DNA of 40,970 nt from an uncultured Candidatus Saccharibacteria bacterium (lineage in GTDB: Bacteria > Patescibacteriota > Saccharimonadia > Saccharimonadales > Saccharimonadaceae), in the NCBI GenBank assembly GCA_937889535.1, contig CALBZW010000021.1, positions 1-40,970 of the forward strand. The letters are read 5' to 3'. Below the pieces are notes generated by a model, which was not told the DNA's origin, made no database searches, and worked only from the letters and a program-made list of their open reading frames with translations. This document shows, in pieces, positions 39,871-40,970 of the stretch. How positions within the stretch are numbered: position 1 is the first letter of the stretch; each line of letters begins with the position of its first letter. Made by a program: the position numbers and the translations under genes.

Positions 39871-40075
39871 TTAGGCACTACCTGAGTAGAGGCAGCGGAG
39901 GGGGAAACCGAACCAATGACTATTGTTGTACGATGGACTAATACCAGCAGGATTCATGGATAAGTAATAAGAATTATCCACCGAGAAAACAATACGCGAC
40001 CAGTAATCGCCATAATATCCAGCATTACGGATATAGCCATTAGCTAGGTGCATATACCCGCTACGGACAAAAGCC
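39871..40075 (-). pseudogene. Cassette E: C-terminal FISUMP/lectin-like fragment
   Basis: On the minus strand it reads AFVRSGYMHLANG, then YYGDYWSR, NSYYLSMNP, YNNSHWFGFPLRC and LYSGSA with TAA. The spacing is the common 20 + 32 residues. Its 5' edge keeps only GCTTTTGTCCGTAGCGGG, while the 3' block (CTCAGGTAGTGCCTAATGGAG) matches B and G with one or two changes. It faces cassette D tail to tail across the structured element. The frame is open upstream (CYYCGNVCCYNYN-like residues) but without a ribosome-binding site. Confidence 0.6.
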
Positions 40076-40191
40076 GGTGACGAAATGTTGTAATTGTAAC
40101 AACATACATTTCCACAGTAATAACAGAGGAGATATGGCATAATGTTGTAAAAAATACATGAAAAATAGTCAGCAAAAATCCTCGAAAATCC

Positions 40192-40220
40192 TTGCTATTT
40201 CTACGCGAGTCAAGTATACT
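40192..40220 (+). promoter_or_regulatory. Promoter of a putative small RNA
   Basis: TTGCTA and TATACT are 17 nt apart. It leads into a compact structured stretch ending in a terminator. Confidence 0.5.
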
Positions 40221-40225
40221 AGTAA

Positions 40226-40315
40226 CAGTTCGAAAGAACATAAGGCTAACTGCGAGCCAACGATAAGTTGAGAGCTTATATGTTCAAAAAGTCGCCATGC
40301 TATGGGCGATTTTTT
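40226..40315 (+). ncRNA. Putative ~90-nt structured RNA
   Basis: After a plausible promoter the sequence can fold as GTTC-GAAA-GAAC (40228-40239) or, alternatively, as a main stem GAACATAAG / CTTATATGTTC (40236-40244 with 40275-40285). That main stem holds inner hairpins GGCT/AGCC and AAC/GTT. The end is a TCGCC/GGCGA hairpin followed by TTTTTT (40292-40315). No open frame is present. It lies among the cassettes, antisense to a long read-through frame from cassette F. Confidence 0.45.
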
Positions 40316-40327
40316 GGATTCTGGGTA

Positions 40328-40555
40328 GCGGCAGCGTAGGGAGAAAGCAGCCCAACGATCGCTGCTGTTTGACAAATTGACACCTGTAGGGCTCGTGATT
40401 AGACGATAGGCGTTCGTAGATGAGCTAGTCGTACGCGACCAATAGTCGCCGTATTGACCAATGACCCGCACAGCGCCTTCATTAGTAGTACCAACATTAG
40501 TCCACCCACTACGGACAAAAGCCAATGGTAACTGTACTATGGTGGTGGCGCCGGT
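40328..40555 (-). pseudogene. Cassette F: C-terminal FISUMP/lectin-like fragment
   Basis: On the minus strand the full 5' edge (GCGCCACCACCATAGTACAG, TTACCATTGG) is followed by RSGWTNVGTTNEG, IGQYGDYWSRT, TNAYRL and SDRWAAFSLRC. The first half is 23 residues instead of 20, a loop insertion. The end block is altered (TTTCTCCCTACGCTGCC), the usual stop is lost, and the frame runs on through the antisense of the putative small RNA to a stop at 40169. It follows cassette G head to tail. Confidence 0.58.
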
Positions 40556-40577
40556 AGTCTCCTTCCTCTTTCCTCCA

Positions 40578-40787
40578 TTAGGCACTACCTGGGTAGAGGC
40601 AGCGGAGGGGGAAAGCTGCTCGACGATACGCGTTAGCTGACGGTGCGACATTTGTAGAGCCTAAATATAAGGCGCGTGCATCGGTAGCTGACATGACTGA
40701 ACGTGCCCAGTAATCACCGACACCAAAACCCGCCCGAAAGGCATAATCCTCACCCAAATTAACCCACCCGCTACGGACAAAAGCTAA
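40578..40787 (-). pseudogene. Cassette G: C-terminal FISUMP/lectin-like fragment
   Basis: Translated by hand on the minus strand it gives LAFVRSGWVNLGEDYAF, GVGDYWARS, ARALYLG, then RRAAFPLRC, LYPGSA and TAA. The first half is 21 residues and the second is the standard 32. The 3' block is identical in form to that of B and runs straight into the 5' edge of cassette F, so G and F are a tandem pair. It is the most divergent core of the seven. Its 5' side is next to the promoter at 40836, which points the other way. Confidence 0.58.
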
Positions 40788-40835
40788 TACTTGACTATCA
40801 TTTTTTGCGGCGGCAGCGGATATTCATAAACACTA

Positions 40836-40970
40836 TTGACAAAAATACAAATCTGTGCTACAATGCAAGTATGTAGTGAAAATCTCACTACAGATTAAGA
40901 ATTAGACTTTTCGTAAAGAGTATCGGACAAAACCCGTATACGGGTTTTACTGTTGAAGAACAGTAAAACC
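40836..40970 (+). promoter_or_regulatory. Promoter and structured leader of a gene beyond the window
   Basis: TTGACA (40836-40841) and TACAAT (40859-40864) are 17 nt apart. The leader has a GTAGTGA/TCACTAC hairpin, then the palindrome AAAACCCGTATACGGGTTTT and ACTGTT/AACAGT. No coding start lies before the window ends. Confidence 0.6.

Noticed and set aside
39686..39871. A 61-codon minus-strand frame across the structured element between D and E
   Set aside because: It follows the stems of the inverted-repeat structure and has no start signal or known similarity.
4000..40787. A complete diversity-generating retroelement in the window
   Set aside because: No reverse transcriptase, accessory gene or template repeat is present, and the cassettes differ at non-adenine and synonymous sites, which adenine-specific mutagenesis would not produce.
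39498..40787. CRISPR array or integron cassette array
   Set aside because: Units are about 200 bp, coding-like, in mixed orientations, without short direct repeats and spacers. No integrase or attC-type site is recognised, although the structured element at 39739 was considered.
1..40970. Alternative genetic code (TGA read as Gly or Trp), as in some CPR groups
   Set aside because: All conserved genes are full length with TGA absent from their frames, so the standard bacterial code fits.
1..40970. tRNA or rRNA genes
   Set aside because: No T-loop GTTCGANTC with a matching acceptor stem and no rRNA-like stretch was seen on reading; a tRNAscan or Rfam run would settle it.

Overview
The window reads as the chromosome of a Patescibacteria/CPR bacterium, most likely a Saccharibacterium (TM7). 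This is an inference from gene content and style: dense gene packing, many small orphan membrane or exported proteins, a TelA / XpaC-like / PBP-VWA operon, FemX and Mur-ligase paralogues, a RuvX-MltG fusion, TGA used only as a stop, and intermediate GC. No tRNA, rRNA, CRISPR array, transposase or reverse transcriptase was found.

Layout. 1-6300: a small lipoprotein, tuf (EF-Tu), a CdiA-CT-like nuclease, a CDF metal transporter, an ASCH/DUF3850 protein, a pair of gene-fragment cassettes, an orphan gene, rpsJ (S10) and an inverted secreted orphan. 6400-12200: a five-gene cell-envelope operon (Mur ligase, alpha/beta hydrolase with a repetitive tail, DegT-type aminotransferase, two FemX-type transferases). 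12200-16230: another fragment cassette, an unresolved 175-nt element, an MBL hydrolase, a DUF308-like membrane protein, a GalU-like nucleotidyltransferase, a small coiled-coil membrane protein and a membrane-anchored JAMM-motif protein. 16425-20044: the TelA operon on the minus strand. 20192-29716: dnaE, an orphan, enolase, a membrane protein co-translated with an FtsA/PilM-type ATPase, and a membrane orphan. 29773-32638: pseudouridine synthase, response regulator and histidine kinase on the minus strand. 32688-38593: a large single-pass membrane protein, the RuvX-MltG fusion, a LysM-CHAP wall hydrolase and Obg. 38744-40970: an exported orphan, then about 1.4 kb of gene-fragment cassettes, a structured element and a putative small RNA.

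The most unusual content is a dispersed family of seven cassettes of about 200 bp (called A-G here; 4000-4443, 12274-12474, 39498-40787). Each encodes only the C-terminal part of a FISUMP/C-type-lectin-like domain and has no recognisable N-terminal region, promoter or ribosome-binding site. The cassette edges are almost identical at DNA level, including synonymous positions. The cores are highly variable in protein sequence, and where the protein is conserved they are scrambled at synonymous sites. They sit mainly at the 3' ends of transcription units, some as convergent pairs. The working hypothesis is a silent-cassette reservoir that diversifies an expressed surface lectin located elsewhere in the genome.

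Gene expression signals are strikingly regular. One class of promoter has TTGACT/A, a spacer of exactly 17 nt, and TATAAT or TACAAT, and is followed by a structured leader and a strong GGAGG site. A second class places the -10 box 6-9 nt before the ATG, which implies leaderless mRNAs (Mur ligase, dnaE, enolase, CDF transporter, ASCH, histidine kinase). Promoters of the same types also occur in unexpected places: antisense between the two femX genes, and inside the pseudouridine synthase gene just before an internal ATG.
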